Positions 25,169-34,400 of a stretch of 64,000 nt of DNA are shown one piece after another. The notes beneath the pieces were generated by a model, which worked only from the letters and a program-made list of their open reading frames with translations, did no database searches and was not told the origin of the DNA. The stretch is from Actinopolymorpha alba DSM 45243. Its GTDB lineage: Bacteria; Actinomycetota; Actinomycetes; Propionibacteriales; Actinopolymorphaceae. A program made the position numbers and the translations under genes. The DNA lies in the NCBI RefSeq assembly GCF_000373925.1, contig NZ_KB892746.1, positions 186,001-250,000 of the forward strand, given 5' to 3'. The first letter of the stretch is position 1. Each line of letters begins with the position of its first letter.

Positions 25169-25618
25169 ATGCCCGTCGACGCCCTCGTAGGCCGCGCCTA
25201 CTCCACGCGGACGCCGTACGAAGTCGGCCGCGAAAAGATCCGCGAGTTCGCCGACGCGATCGGTGATCCCAACCCCGTCTACCGCGACCCGGAGGTGGCG
25301 AAGGCATTCGGCCACACCGATGTGGTCGCGCCTCCGACGTTCCCGATCGTGGTGGCGTTCGGCCTCCTCAACCAACTCTTCGATGACCCCGAAGCGGGCG
25401 TGGCCCTGCACCGGGTGGTCCATGCCGACCAGAAGTTCAGCTACACCCGTCCGCTGCACCCGGGCGACCGGCTGGCCGCGACGCTGACGGTGGAGGGAGT
25501 ACGCCAGGTGGCTGGCGCTGACCTGATCCTGACCCGGACGGCGATCACCACGGTCGACGGCGAGCCGGTCTGCACGGCCTCCGCCTCGATCGTCCACCGC
25601 GGGGAGGCGGAAGCATGA
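25169..25618 (+). CDS. hadA: (3R)-hydroxyacyl-ACP dehydratase subunit HadA-like (MaoC N-terminal type)
   Basis: This 149-residue hotdog-fold protein corresponds to the non-catalytic, substrate-holding half of the FAS-II-type dehydratase (FAS1-like dehydratase N-domain). Visible motifs are Tyr-Glu-Val-Gly-Arg-Glu-Lys-Ile-Arg-Glu-Phe-Ala, Ala-Ile-Gly-Asp-Pro-Asn-Pro-Val-Tyr and Val-Val-Ala-Pro-Pro-Thr-Phe-Pro. The start ATG at 25169 lies far past an in-frame upstream start with no similarity. Its stop overlaps the hadB start (ATGA), so the two subunits are made in equal amounts. The order rpmG-hadA-hadB matches mycobacteria, but no hadC follows here. Confidence 0.9.
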   Translation: MPVDALVGRAYSTRTPYEVGREKIREFADAIGDPNPVYRDPEVAKAFGHTDVVAPPTFPIVVAFGLLNQLFDDPEAGVALHRVVHADQKFSYTRPLHPGDRLAATLTVEGVRQVAGADLILTRTAITTVDGEPVCTASASIVHRGEAEA

Positions 25619-26040
25619 GCGCTGTGACTTTTGAGGCGGTGGAGAAGGGGACGGAGCTGCCGTCTCTCACGATCCACCTGCGACGGGCCGACCTGGTGCG
25701 GTACGCCGGTGCTTCGGGTGACTTCAACCCGATCCACTGGAACGCGCGGGTCGCCCAGGAGGTCGGCCTTCCTGACGTGATCTCGCACGGGATGCTCACG
25801 ATGGCGCTGGCGGGCCGCGTACTCACCGACTGGCTCGGCGACCCGGCGCGGGTCGTGGACTACTCCGTGCGGTTCAGCCGTCCGATCGTCGTTCCCGACA
25901 CCGAGGAGGGCGTGGCGGTGACGTTCGGCGGGAAGGTTGCCGAGAGGTTGGAGAACGGCACGGCGCGCGTCGACCTGACCGCCGTCGCCGAAGGCGGCAA
26001 GGTCTTCGGCGCGGCCCGGGCAGTCGTCCGCCTCACCTGA
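25615..26040 (+). CDS. hadB: (3R)-hydroxyacyl-ACP dehydratase subunit HadB-like (MaoC)
   Basis: This 141-residue MaoC-type hotdog protein carries the hydratase-2 catalytic motif: Ala-Ser-Gly-Asp-Phe-Asn-Pro-Ile-His-Trp (Asp and His active pair near residues 36-41), then Gly-Leu-Pro-Asp-Val-Ile-Ser-His-Gly-Met. It is the catalytic partner of the upstream HadA-like subunit and is translationally coupled to it. It likely dehydrates 3-hydroxyacyl chains in fatty-acid elongation. It does not obviously belong with the Pfa-like cluster further right, which has its own dehydratase domain. Confidence 0.92.
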   Translation: MSAVTFEAVEKGTELPSLTIHLRRADLVRYAGASGDFNPIHWNARVAQEVGLPDVISHGMLTMALAGRVLTDWLGDPARVVDYSVRFSRPIVVPDTEEGVAVTFGGKVAERLENGTARVDLTAVAEGGKVFGAARAVVRLT

Positions 26041-26060
26041 CCAGACCGGACGGATCCGCT

Positions 26061-27101
26061 GTGCACGAACGCTTCGACGTACCCTTCTCCGAACTCACCA
26101 CGCTCCGCCTCGGTGGGCCGGCCAAACGACTGGTCGAGGTCTCTGACGTCGACAGCCTCGTCGAGGCGGTCCGGGCCTGCGACGCGGCTGGCGAGCCGCT
26201 GCTGGTCCTTGGCGGGGGCAGCAATCTCGTCGTCGCCGACGAAGGCTTCCCTGGCACCGTCGTCCGTGTCCTGGCGCGCGGTGTGCGGGTCGAGTCGGCG
26301 AGCACCTGTGGTGGTGTGACGGTGCGGGTCGCGGCGGGCGAGGACTGGGACGAGTTCGTCCAGTGCGCGGTCGCGGAGGGCTGGGTCGGTGTCGAGGCGC
26401 TGTCCGGCATCCCTGGTCGGGCCGGGGGAGCGCCGATCCAGAACGTCGGCGCCTACGGCCAGGAGGTGGCCCAGACGATCGCACAGGTCCGGGTCTGGGA
26501 CCGCGGCGAGTCCGCGATTCGTACCCTCCCGCTGGCCGACTGCGACTTCGGCTACCGCATGAGCAGGTTCAAGCGGGCGCCTGGGCGGTACGTCGTCCTC
26601 GAGGTGGTCTTTCAGTTCCGACTCGGGGAGCTCGGCGCGCCGGTGCGGTACGCCGAACTCGCCCGGACCCTCGGCGTGGAGCAGGGGGAGCGGGCGCCGT
26701 TGCCGGACGTGCGCGCCGCCGTGCTCGGCCTGCGGCGGGGCAAGGGCATGGTGCTCGATGCGGGCGACCACGACACCTGGAGCGCCGGGTCGTTCTTCAC
26801 CAACCCGGTCGTGTCCGCGGAGGTGGCCGAGAAGCTGCCGGTCGAGGCGCCGCGCTGGCCGGGCGAGGACGGGCAGGTCAAGACCAGCGCCGCCTGGCTG
26901 ATCGAGCGGGCGGGCTTTGGTAAGGGGTACGGCGACGGGCCGGCCCAGCTGTCGTCCAAACACACCCTCGCGCTGACCAACCGGGGTGCCGCGGCGACGG
27001 CAGACCTGCTGGCGCTGGCCCGGGAGATCCGCGCGGGCGTCCGTGCGGCGTTCGGCATCGAGCTCGTCAACGAACCCGTGCTCGTGGGCTGCGAGCTGTA
27101 A
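26061..27101 (+). CDS. murB: UDP-N-acetylmuramate dehydrogenase
   Basis: This 346-residue flavoenzyme reduces UDP-GlcNAc-enolpyruvate in peptidoglycan synthesis. The FAD-binding Gly-Gly-Gly-Ser-Asn-Leu-Val-Val (near 52-59), Gly-Ile-Pro-Gly-Arg-Ala-Gly-Gly-Ala-Pro-Ile-Gln-Asn-Val-Gly-Ala-Tyr-Gly (near 115-132), Gly-Ser-Phe-Phe-Thr-Asn-Pro with the catalytic Ser (near 242), and Lys-Thr-Ser-Ala-Ala-Trp-Leu-Ile-Glu are all present. It starts at GTG 26061, 20 nt after hadB, in the same operon. A palindromic hairpin lies 25 nt after the stop. It is a complete, ordinary MurB. Confidence 0.96.
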   Translation: MHERFDVPFSELTTLRLGGPAKRLVEVSDVDSLVEAVRACDAAGEPLLVLGGGSNLVVADEGFPGTVVRVLARGVRVESASTCGGVTVRVAAGEDWDEFVQCAVAEGWVGVEALSGIPGRAGGAPIQNVGAYGQEVAQTIAQVRVWDRGESAIRTLPLADCDFGYRMSRFKRAPGRYVVLEVVFQFRLGELGAPVRYAELARTLGVEQGERAPLPDVRAAVLGLRRGKGMVLDAGDHDTWSAGSFFTNPVVSAEVAEKLPVEAPRWPGEDGQVKTSAAWLIERAGFGKGYGDGPAQLSSKHTLALTNRGAAATADLLALAREIRAGVRAAFGIELVNEPVLVGCEL

Positions 27102-27126
27102 GCCGGACCGCTTGGGCAAGGCCCGC

Positions 27127-27150
27127 AATGATCACGTATACGTGATCATT
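27127..27150. terminator. Perfect 24-bp palindrome between convergent genes
   Basis: A perfectly symmetric sequence (arm AATGATCACGTA and its complement) lies between murB and the convergent kinase-like gene. As RNA it folds into a 10-bp stem with a TATA loop followed by TTT on the plus strand. It is strikingly AT-rich for this genome. Bidirectional terminator is the simplest reading; a protein-binding site is the alternative. Confidence 0.6.
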
Positions 27151-27203
27151 TGGCGCCTCACACAGCAGGCGGCGACCAGGAGCCCTGCTCGGGCGGAGCA
27201 CCC

Positions 27204-28136
27204 CTATCGCAGGCTGGCCCGCAGGTCGGGGCGGTTCAGCTGGTCGACGCACCAGGCGAAGTGGCCGTCGGCGCCGGCGGGGTCGTACGCGTGGGCACCC
27301 GCGATCGCGTACGCCGCGCGGTAGAGGTGGAGCCGCGCCCGGGAGTAACCGAACTCCGCACACAGCCAGTCGGTGAGCTGCTCGTCAATGGCACGTGCCC
27401 GTGGCCCGTACATGTCGAAGAAGCCGGCGCCGAGGCTCGCGTCGAACGCCGGGTCGCCAGCCGTCGTGAGGAACCCCCAGTCGAGCACGCTCACCACGCG
27501 AAGGTTGTCGTCCACGAGCAGGTTGGGCGTACACAGGTCGCCGTGCAGGACGGCGCTGTCGGGGGTGGGCAGAGCCTGGAGCGCGGCGACGACCCGCGCG
27601 TACAGCGCCTCGAAGTCCTCGACCGAACGCCGGAAGTGCTCGCCATAGGTGTCCACGCGGCGGGCGAGCAGCCGTGCCAGCGCATCCGGCCACGAGTCGT
27701 CGGGGTCGGCGTAGAACGGCGACGGCTCGTCCAGGACGGACAGCGCCCGGGTCGCCGAGGTCGGCGCGATGCCGCGCAACGCTCCGAGCACGTCGACGAA
27801 CGTGTGAAGGGCACGGTCAGACGGCGCGTCGTCGGAGATGAACTCAGAGAGCGGCCGCCCGGTGAGTCGGCGTTCGATCGTGACGCTCACCCCGTCGACA
27901 ACCATCACCTGATGGATCCGCGGGGTGGCGAAGGGAAGATCGGCGGAGGCGAGATCGGCATAGAACGCCTGCAGGCGGAGCAGGTCCTCGAACCCTTGCC
28001 GGGCCCAGACCTTCGCGACCGTGCCATCGGCCAGGGCGTACACCACGCCTTCCATGCCGGCGCCGAGTTGCTCGGTCACCGACAGGCCGACCTCGCGTAG
28101 CGAGTGCGGCCACGCTGCGGCGGGCGTTCGCGCCAT
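27204..28136 (-). CDS. APH-family phosphotransferase (kinase-like)
   Basis: This 310-residue protein has the aminoglycoside phosphotransferase/choline-kinase fold. A nucleotide-loop region runs Glu-Gln-Leu-Gly-Ala-Gly-Met-Glu-Gly-Val-Val-Tyr with Lys in Val-Ala-Lys-Val-Trp. The catalytic loop is Leu-His-Gly-Asp-Leu-Cys-Thr-Pro-Asn-Leu-Leu-Val and the metal-binding Asp sits in Val-Leu-Asp-Trp-Gly-Phe. The start ATG at 28136 has CCGGAGGAAA upstream. The substrate cannot be told; it may be a sugar, small alcohol or antibiotic. It is divergent from the Pfa-like operon across a 353-nt region, so a link to that pathway or to self-resistance is possible but unproven. Confidence 0.8.
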   Translation of the reverse strand: MARTPAAAWPHSLREVGLSVTEQLGAGMEGVVYALADGTVAKVWARQGFEDLLRLQAFYADLASADLPFATPRIHQVMVVDGVSVTIERRLTGRPLSEFISDDAPSDRALHTFVDVLGALRGIAPTSATRALSVLDEPSPFYADPDDSWPDALARLLARRVDTYGEHFRRSVEDFEALYARVVAALQALPTPDSAVLHGDLCTPNLLVDDNLRVVSVLDWGFLTTAGDPAFDASLGAGFFDMYGPRARAIDEQLTDWLCAEFGYSRARLHLYRAAYAIAGAHAYDPAGADGHFAWCVDQLNRPDLRASLR

Positions 28137-28489
28137 GTGGGTTTCCTCCGGTCCTCGCCGTCCTGCTCGACTCCCTTGCCGAGGGTGCCTCGGCCCGGTC
28201 CAGGCGGCAGGTGGTCGCTCCCGAGCGGGCGGCCCAGCCTACGGCAGCTGAGACCACGCTCTGTCACAGCGCGGTTGTCTCCGCATTTCGCGACGTTCGC
28301 TTTGGGCAGCTAAGATCCGGTGCGCCCGATTTTACCCAGAAGTAATGTTTTTGCCTTGATGGCAGCTCATGGTCATCCCCTATAACTGTGGTTTCGCCGA
28401 GCGGGGGCTCGGAACTACCGGCGGATCCGCGGCCAGCGTTCGATCCCGGCTGCCAACCAACGTCTTGTCCGCATGTGGAAGGAGTACGC
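28137..28489. promoter_or_regulatory. Divergent promoter region of the Pfa-like operon
   Basis: No supported gene. The stretch 28326-28390 is conspicuously AT-rich and holds TATAAC (28381-28386) with a candidate TTGATG at 28356-28361 (19-bp spacing, slightly long). That would give a leader of about 95 nt for the synthase gene, whose ribosome site is GGAAGGAG (28477-28484). Confidence 0.45.
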
Positions 28490-31400
28490 ATGACCGGCCC
28501 CACGGCCAGGCGCGACCTCGTCCTCGGCGTGAGTCCGTGCGGAGAGCCCCAGGCACGCCTCGCCGCCGCGGTGAGCCGAGCTGGCGGGCTTGGTGTGCTG
28601 GACCTCGCGGGCGGTGACCGGCGGGCCCGCCGCGCGCTGGAGCTGACCGCGAGGTGGGCGCCGGGCGCGTTCGGCGTACGCGTGAGACCCGGGTGTGCCC
28701 TCGTCCCCGACGACCTCGAGCAGGCACTGGTGGGTACGTCCGCGCGGGTCGACACGGTGCTGCTTGGCGCGATCGTCGAGGAAAGTTCGCCATGGGACCC
28801 GGCGGCACTCGCCGGTCACTACCGCGTACTCGCCGAGGTGACCAGCAGGGACGAGGCGCTCGCGGCCGCGGCCGCCGGGGCGCACGGGCTGGTCGTCAGG
28901 GGCAACGAGAGCGGCGGCCGGGTCGGCGAACTCAGCTCGTTCGTCCTCCTCCAGCAGGTGCTGGCGCTGGAGCATCTGTCGCTTCCGGTGTGGGTGGCCG
29001 GCGGGATCGGCCTACGGACCGCGGCGGCCAGCGTCGTCGGCGGCGCGGCCGGCGTGGTCCTCGACTCCCAGCTCGCGCTGCTGGCCGAGTCCGAGCTCCC
29101 CGCGGACGTCGCCGCCGCGATCCACACGATGGACGGCTCGGAGACGGTCCTTGTCGACGGCCACCGTCTCCTTCCCAGGCGTGCCGGCGCGCGGACGCCG
29201 CGGTTGGACCCGCTGCCCGTCGGCCAGGACGGATTCCTCGCCGCGCGGTTCGCGGAGCGTTTCGGCGACGTGGGTACGACCGTACGCGCGGTCCGCGACG
29301 CGATCCTGGACGCGGCGCGGGACGCGGGTACGCCGCAGACGGCGCTGCGGCCCGGCTCGTCGTTCGCGACCGCGCACGGCATCGGCCTGCCGGTGGTGCA
29401 GGGGCCGATGACGAGGGTCAGTGACCAGCCCGGGTTCGCGGGTGCGGTGGCGGGTGCCGGCGGGCTGCCGTTCCTCGCCCTGGCACTGTCCGACGAGGCG
29501 TCGACGCGGGCGCTGCTGACCGAAACCCGGGCCGAGCTGGGCGAGCGACCCTGGGGGGTCGGCATCCTCGGCTTCGCTCCCGAGGAGACCAGGACCGCGC
29601 AACTACGCGTGATCGAGGAGGTCAGGCCGACCTGCGCCATCATCGCCGGCGGCCGTCCCGCGCAGGCGAAGGCGCTGGAGGACGCCGGCATCACGACGTA
29701 CCTCCACGTACCCTCACCCGGGCTGCTCGAGCAGTTCGTGCGGAGCGGTGCCCGGAAGTTCGTCTTCGAAGGATCAGAGTGCGGCGGCCACGTCGGGCCC
29801 CGGGCCAGCTTCCCGCTGTGGGAGGCCCAGCTGGGCGTTCTCGACGACTTCCTCGCCGGGGAACCTGACGCGGCGCAGGAGCTCCAGCTGCTGTTCGCGG
29901 GCGGCATTCACGACGCCCGCTCGGCCGCGATGGTCGCCACGATGGCGGCGCCGCTGGCCGCGCGTGGCGTGCGGGTGGGCGTCCTCATGGGCACTGCGTA
30001 CCTCTTCACCGCCGAAGCCGTGCGCTACGGCGCCATCCAGCCGGCGTTCCAGCAGCAGGTCCTCCAGGCCGAACGCACCGACCTGCTCGAGACCGCGCCC
30101 GGTCACGCGACCCGCGGCGTGGCCAGCGCCTTCACCGCGAGCTTCCAGCAACGCAAGGCCGAGTTGACGGCGGAAGGGCTGCCGGACCGGGAGGTCTGGG
30201 AACGACTCGAGCAGCTCAACGTCGGCCGGCTTCGGATCGCCAGCAAGGGCCTGCGCCGCGACGGTGCGACGCTCGTGCCAGTCGATCCGGACGGCCAGGT
30301 CACCGACGGGCTGTTCATGGCGGGCCAGGTGGCCGCCCTTCGTTCCGAGGTAACCGGTGTCAAGGACCTGCACCGCGCGGCCACCACCGGCGCGGCGGAG
30401 TTCCATGCCGCGCGGACGGAGCGGCTCCGCCGCGAGCTGCGGATCGAGGAGCCGGCCGCCGGCATCGAGCCGCCCCCGCCGGTCGACGTCGCGATCGTCG
30501 GCATGGCGTGCGTGTTCCCGCGCTCGCCCGACCTCGCGGACTTCTGGGCGACCGTGCTGAGCGGCGCCGACGCGGTGACGGAGGTCCCAGCGGACCGCTG
30601 GGACGTCGACACCTATTACGGCGAGTCCGGTGACCGCACGCCGTCGAAGTGGGGCGGCTTCCTCCCGCCGGTGCCGTTCGATCCGTTGGCGTACGGCATA
30701 CCTCCGGCGGCCCTGGCCAGCATCGAGCCCACCCAGCTCCTGGCCCTCGAGGTCGCCCGCCGGGCTTTGGCGGACGCGGGGTACGCCGGGCCCGGCCACC
30801 AGCACGACCGCACCTCCGTCGTCTTCGGCGCCGAAGCCGGCAGTGACCTCTCCAACGCCGGGGTGCTGCGTACCCTCCTGCCGGCGTACCTCGGCGAACT
30901 GCCCCCCGCCCTCGACGAGCAACTGCCCCGGCTCACCGAAGACTCGTTCCCCGGCGTCCTGGCCAACGTCATCGCCGGCCGGATCGCCAACCGGCTCGAC
31001 CTCGGCGGCGCCAACTACACCGTCGACGCGGCCTGCGCGTCATCGCTCGCCGCCGTCGACGTGGCCTGCAAGGAGCTGACGAACGGCACCAGTGACCTGG
31101 TGCTGTGCGGCGGCGCGGACCTGCACAACGGCATCAACGACTACCTGATGTTCTCGGCGGTGCATGCGCTGTCGCCGACCGGGCGGTCGCGGACGTTCGA
31201 CAGTACGGCGGACGGCATCGCGCTCGGCGAGGGCGTCGCGTGCGTCGTCCTCAAGCGGCTGGCCGACGCCGAACGCGACGGCGACCGGATCTACGCGGTG
31301 ATCAAGGGAGTCGGCAGCGCCAGCGACGGTAAGGCGCTGGGTCTGACCGCGCCCCGCCCCGACGGGCAGCGCCGGGCGCTGGAACGCGCGTACGCCAACG

Positions 31401-34400
31401 CCCGGATCGCGCCGTCGGAGGTCGGACTGGTCGAGGCGCACGGCACCGGGACCGTGGTCGGTGACCGTACCGAACTGCAGACGCTCACCGCGGTGTTCAC
31501 CGAGGCCGGTGCGGCGCCTGGCCGCTGTGCGCTGGGTTCGGTGAAGTCGCAGATCGGCCACACCAAGTGTGCGGCCGGACTCGCCGGGCTGATCAAGGCC
31601 GCGATGGCGGTGTACGCCGGGGTCAAGCCGCCGACCATCCACCTCGACAACCCCAACCCCGCCTGGGACTCCGACACCAGCCCGTTCGCGTTCCACACCG
31701 AGAGCCGGCCGTGGCCCGCGCCGCCTGCCGAGCGGATCGCGGGGGTGAGTGCGTTCGGCTTCGGGGGGACCAACTTCCACGTCGTCCTGCGCGCGTACGA
31801 CGGCGGGACCGAGCCGCGGCACGGACAGGCGACCTGGCCGGCGGAGCTGTTCTGCTTCCGGGGCGCCGACCGGCGGGCCGCGCATTCCGGTGTCCAGGCG
31901 CTGCTCGACCTCCTTGCCGCCAACGACGCCAGCGGGCGGCCCTGGCGGCTCCGGGATCTCGCGCACACCACCTCCCGACGTTTCGACGCGAGGGACGAGC
32001 GGGTCCAGGTCGCGGTGGTCGTGGATGACCTCGACCACCTGGCTGAGCTGCTGCGGCGGGCGCTGGCGGGCGAGCACGATCCGGTGGCGGGGTTGTTCCA
32101 GCCGCAGCCGCCGTCACCGGAGCACGGAGCCATCGAGGCGGCCGGCGAGGTCGCGTTCCTCTTTCCGGGCCAGGGCAGCCAGCGGCCGGGGATGCTGGCA
32201 GATCTCTTCGTGGCGTTCCCGGAACTCCAGCACTACCTGCGACTTCACCGCCGGGAGTGGGCCGACCTGCTGTATCCGCCGGCGGCGTTCGATCCCGAGC
32301 GGGCACGGGCGCAGGAGGATCGGGTCCGCGACACCCGGGTGGCGCAGCCGGTCCTCGGCATCACCGGGCTCGCCGTCGAGCACCTCCTCGACCGGCTTGG
32401 CGTACGCCCCGACCTGGCGGCCGGACACAGCTACGGCGAGCTGGTCGCGCTCTGCAGCGCCGGCGCCTTTGACCCGCGCACCCTGCTGACGCTGAGCGAG
32501 GAACGGGCCGGGGCCATCCTGGCAGCGGCCGGGGACGACCCGGGCGCGATGGCGGCGGTGTCGGCGACCCTCGACGAGGTGGTCGGCGTACTCCAGACCG
32601 CCGGCCTGTCCGGCGACGTCGTACCCGCCAACCAGAACGCGCCCCGGCAGGTGGTCGTGTCCGGGCCGACGGAGCGGGTCGAGGACGCCGTACGCGCGCT
32701 GCGCGACGCGGGCCTCGCCGCCAAGCGGATCCCGGTCGCGTGCGCGTTCCACAGCCCGGTGGTGGCTGGGGCGACGACGACCTTCGGCGCCGTCCTCGCG
32801 GACCTGCCGCTGCGGGCGCCGGAGATTCCGGTCTGGTCCAACCGCACGGCCGCGCCGTACGGCGCCTCGGTGGCCGACGTCCGGGCCGAACTCGCCGCCC
32901 AGGTCGGTGCGCCGGTGCGGTTCGTCGACCAGATCGAGGCGATGTACGCCAGCGGGGCCCGCGTCTTCGTCGAGGCGGGGCCAGGTCGCGTGCTCAGCCG
33001 GCTGGTGGACGCGATCCTCGGCGACCGGCCGCACGTGACGGTGGCCTTCGACGCTGTGTCGATCCAGCCCGTCACGGGTACCGCCCGTCCGGGCCCGCCC
33101 CCACCTCGCACGACCACGCGGCCGGGTACCGGCCTGCGGAGTTTCCTCGCCGGAGTCGCGCAGCTCGCGGTCGCCGGCGTTCCCCTGCGGACCGGCTGGC
33201 TCTTCGAGGGCCGCGACGCGCGCGACGTCAGCGGCCGGACGCCGCCCGCGCAGCCGGGCTGGACCGTGGACGGCCAGCTGGTGCGTACCCGCGACGGCGC
33301 CTACATCCCGGGTGGCCTGACCCCCGCACGACGTGTTCCGGAGGCGATGTTGACCAGACTCGATCCGATGGGTGCCGCTTCGACTGGTGCCGGTGTGCCG
33401 GGTGCCGGTGTTTCTGGTGCCGGTGTTTCTGGTGACCGGGACGCCCTGCTGGCGGAGTACCTCCGGACCAGCCGGGAGATGGTGGCGGCGCAGCGCGACG
33501 TGCTGCTCGCCTACCTTGGTACGCCGCCGGCCGGGCAGCTGGTCTGGCAACCCGGCCCGGGCACGGCGGCGACTTTGCCGGCGAACGGCGGAGTGGTCGC
33601 CGAAGCCGCGCCGGTCGTGCCGATGCCCACCGCATCGGCGCCAGCCGTACCCACTCCGGCAGCGGACGCGGAGCCGTCGGGTCACGAGACGTCACGTACG
33701 CCGGCATCGCCCGCGGCGGCCGCCGACCTGGCGGCGATGGTGCTCCAGATCATCAGCGAACGCACCGGCTATCCCACCGACATGATCGAGCTGGACCTCG
33801 ATCTGGAGGCGGACCTTTCGATCGACTCGATCAAGCGCACCGAGATCGCGGGCGAGATCGTCCTGCGGTTGGGCGCGGGCAACCAGCTGGCGGGCCAGCT
33901 CGACGACTCCGAGCTGGAGGACCTCGCCAAGGCACGCACGGCGCGAACGATCGCGGACTGGTTGACGAGCAGGTTCGAAACGCCCGAGTCCACCGGCGGA
34001 ACGCCGGAAGGCACGGAAGAGCTGCAGCCGGCTTCCGGCGTACCCCCGAAGCGCCTCGTACCCCAGCGGGTCGCACTCCAGGCGGCCTCGCTGCCGCCCG
34101 AGCAGACGCTGGCCGGCGCCGCCTTCACGGTGGTGGGCGGAGAGACCGCTGCCGCGGGCGAGGTGACCGCACTGCTCCAGTCGTACGGCGCGATCGTGCG
34201 GGGAGGGGACACGGAGCCGGTCGACGGGGTGATCCACCTCGGCGGACTGGTACCCACGGACGAGTGGCTGCTGCCCGAGCTCTTCGGCGACCTCCAGACG
34301 ACGCTGCGGCAGCCGCCGCGCTGGCTGCTCGCGGCGTCCGCCAGCGGGCTGGAGCGCCCGGCCGGGTTGCGCGGGTTGTTCCGCACGATCGCGCGGGAGT

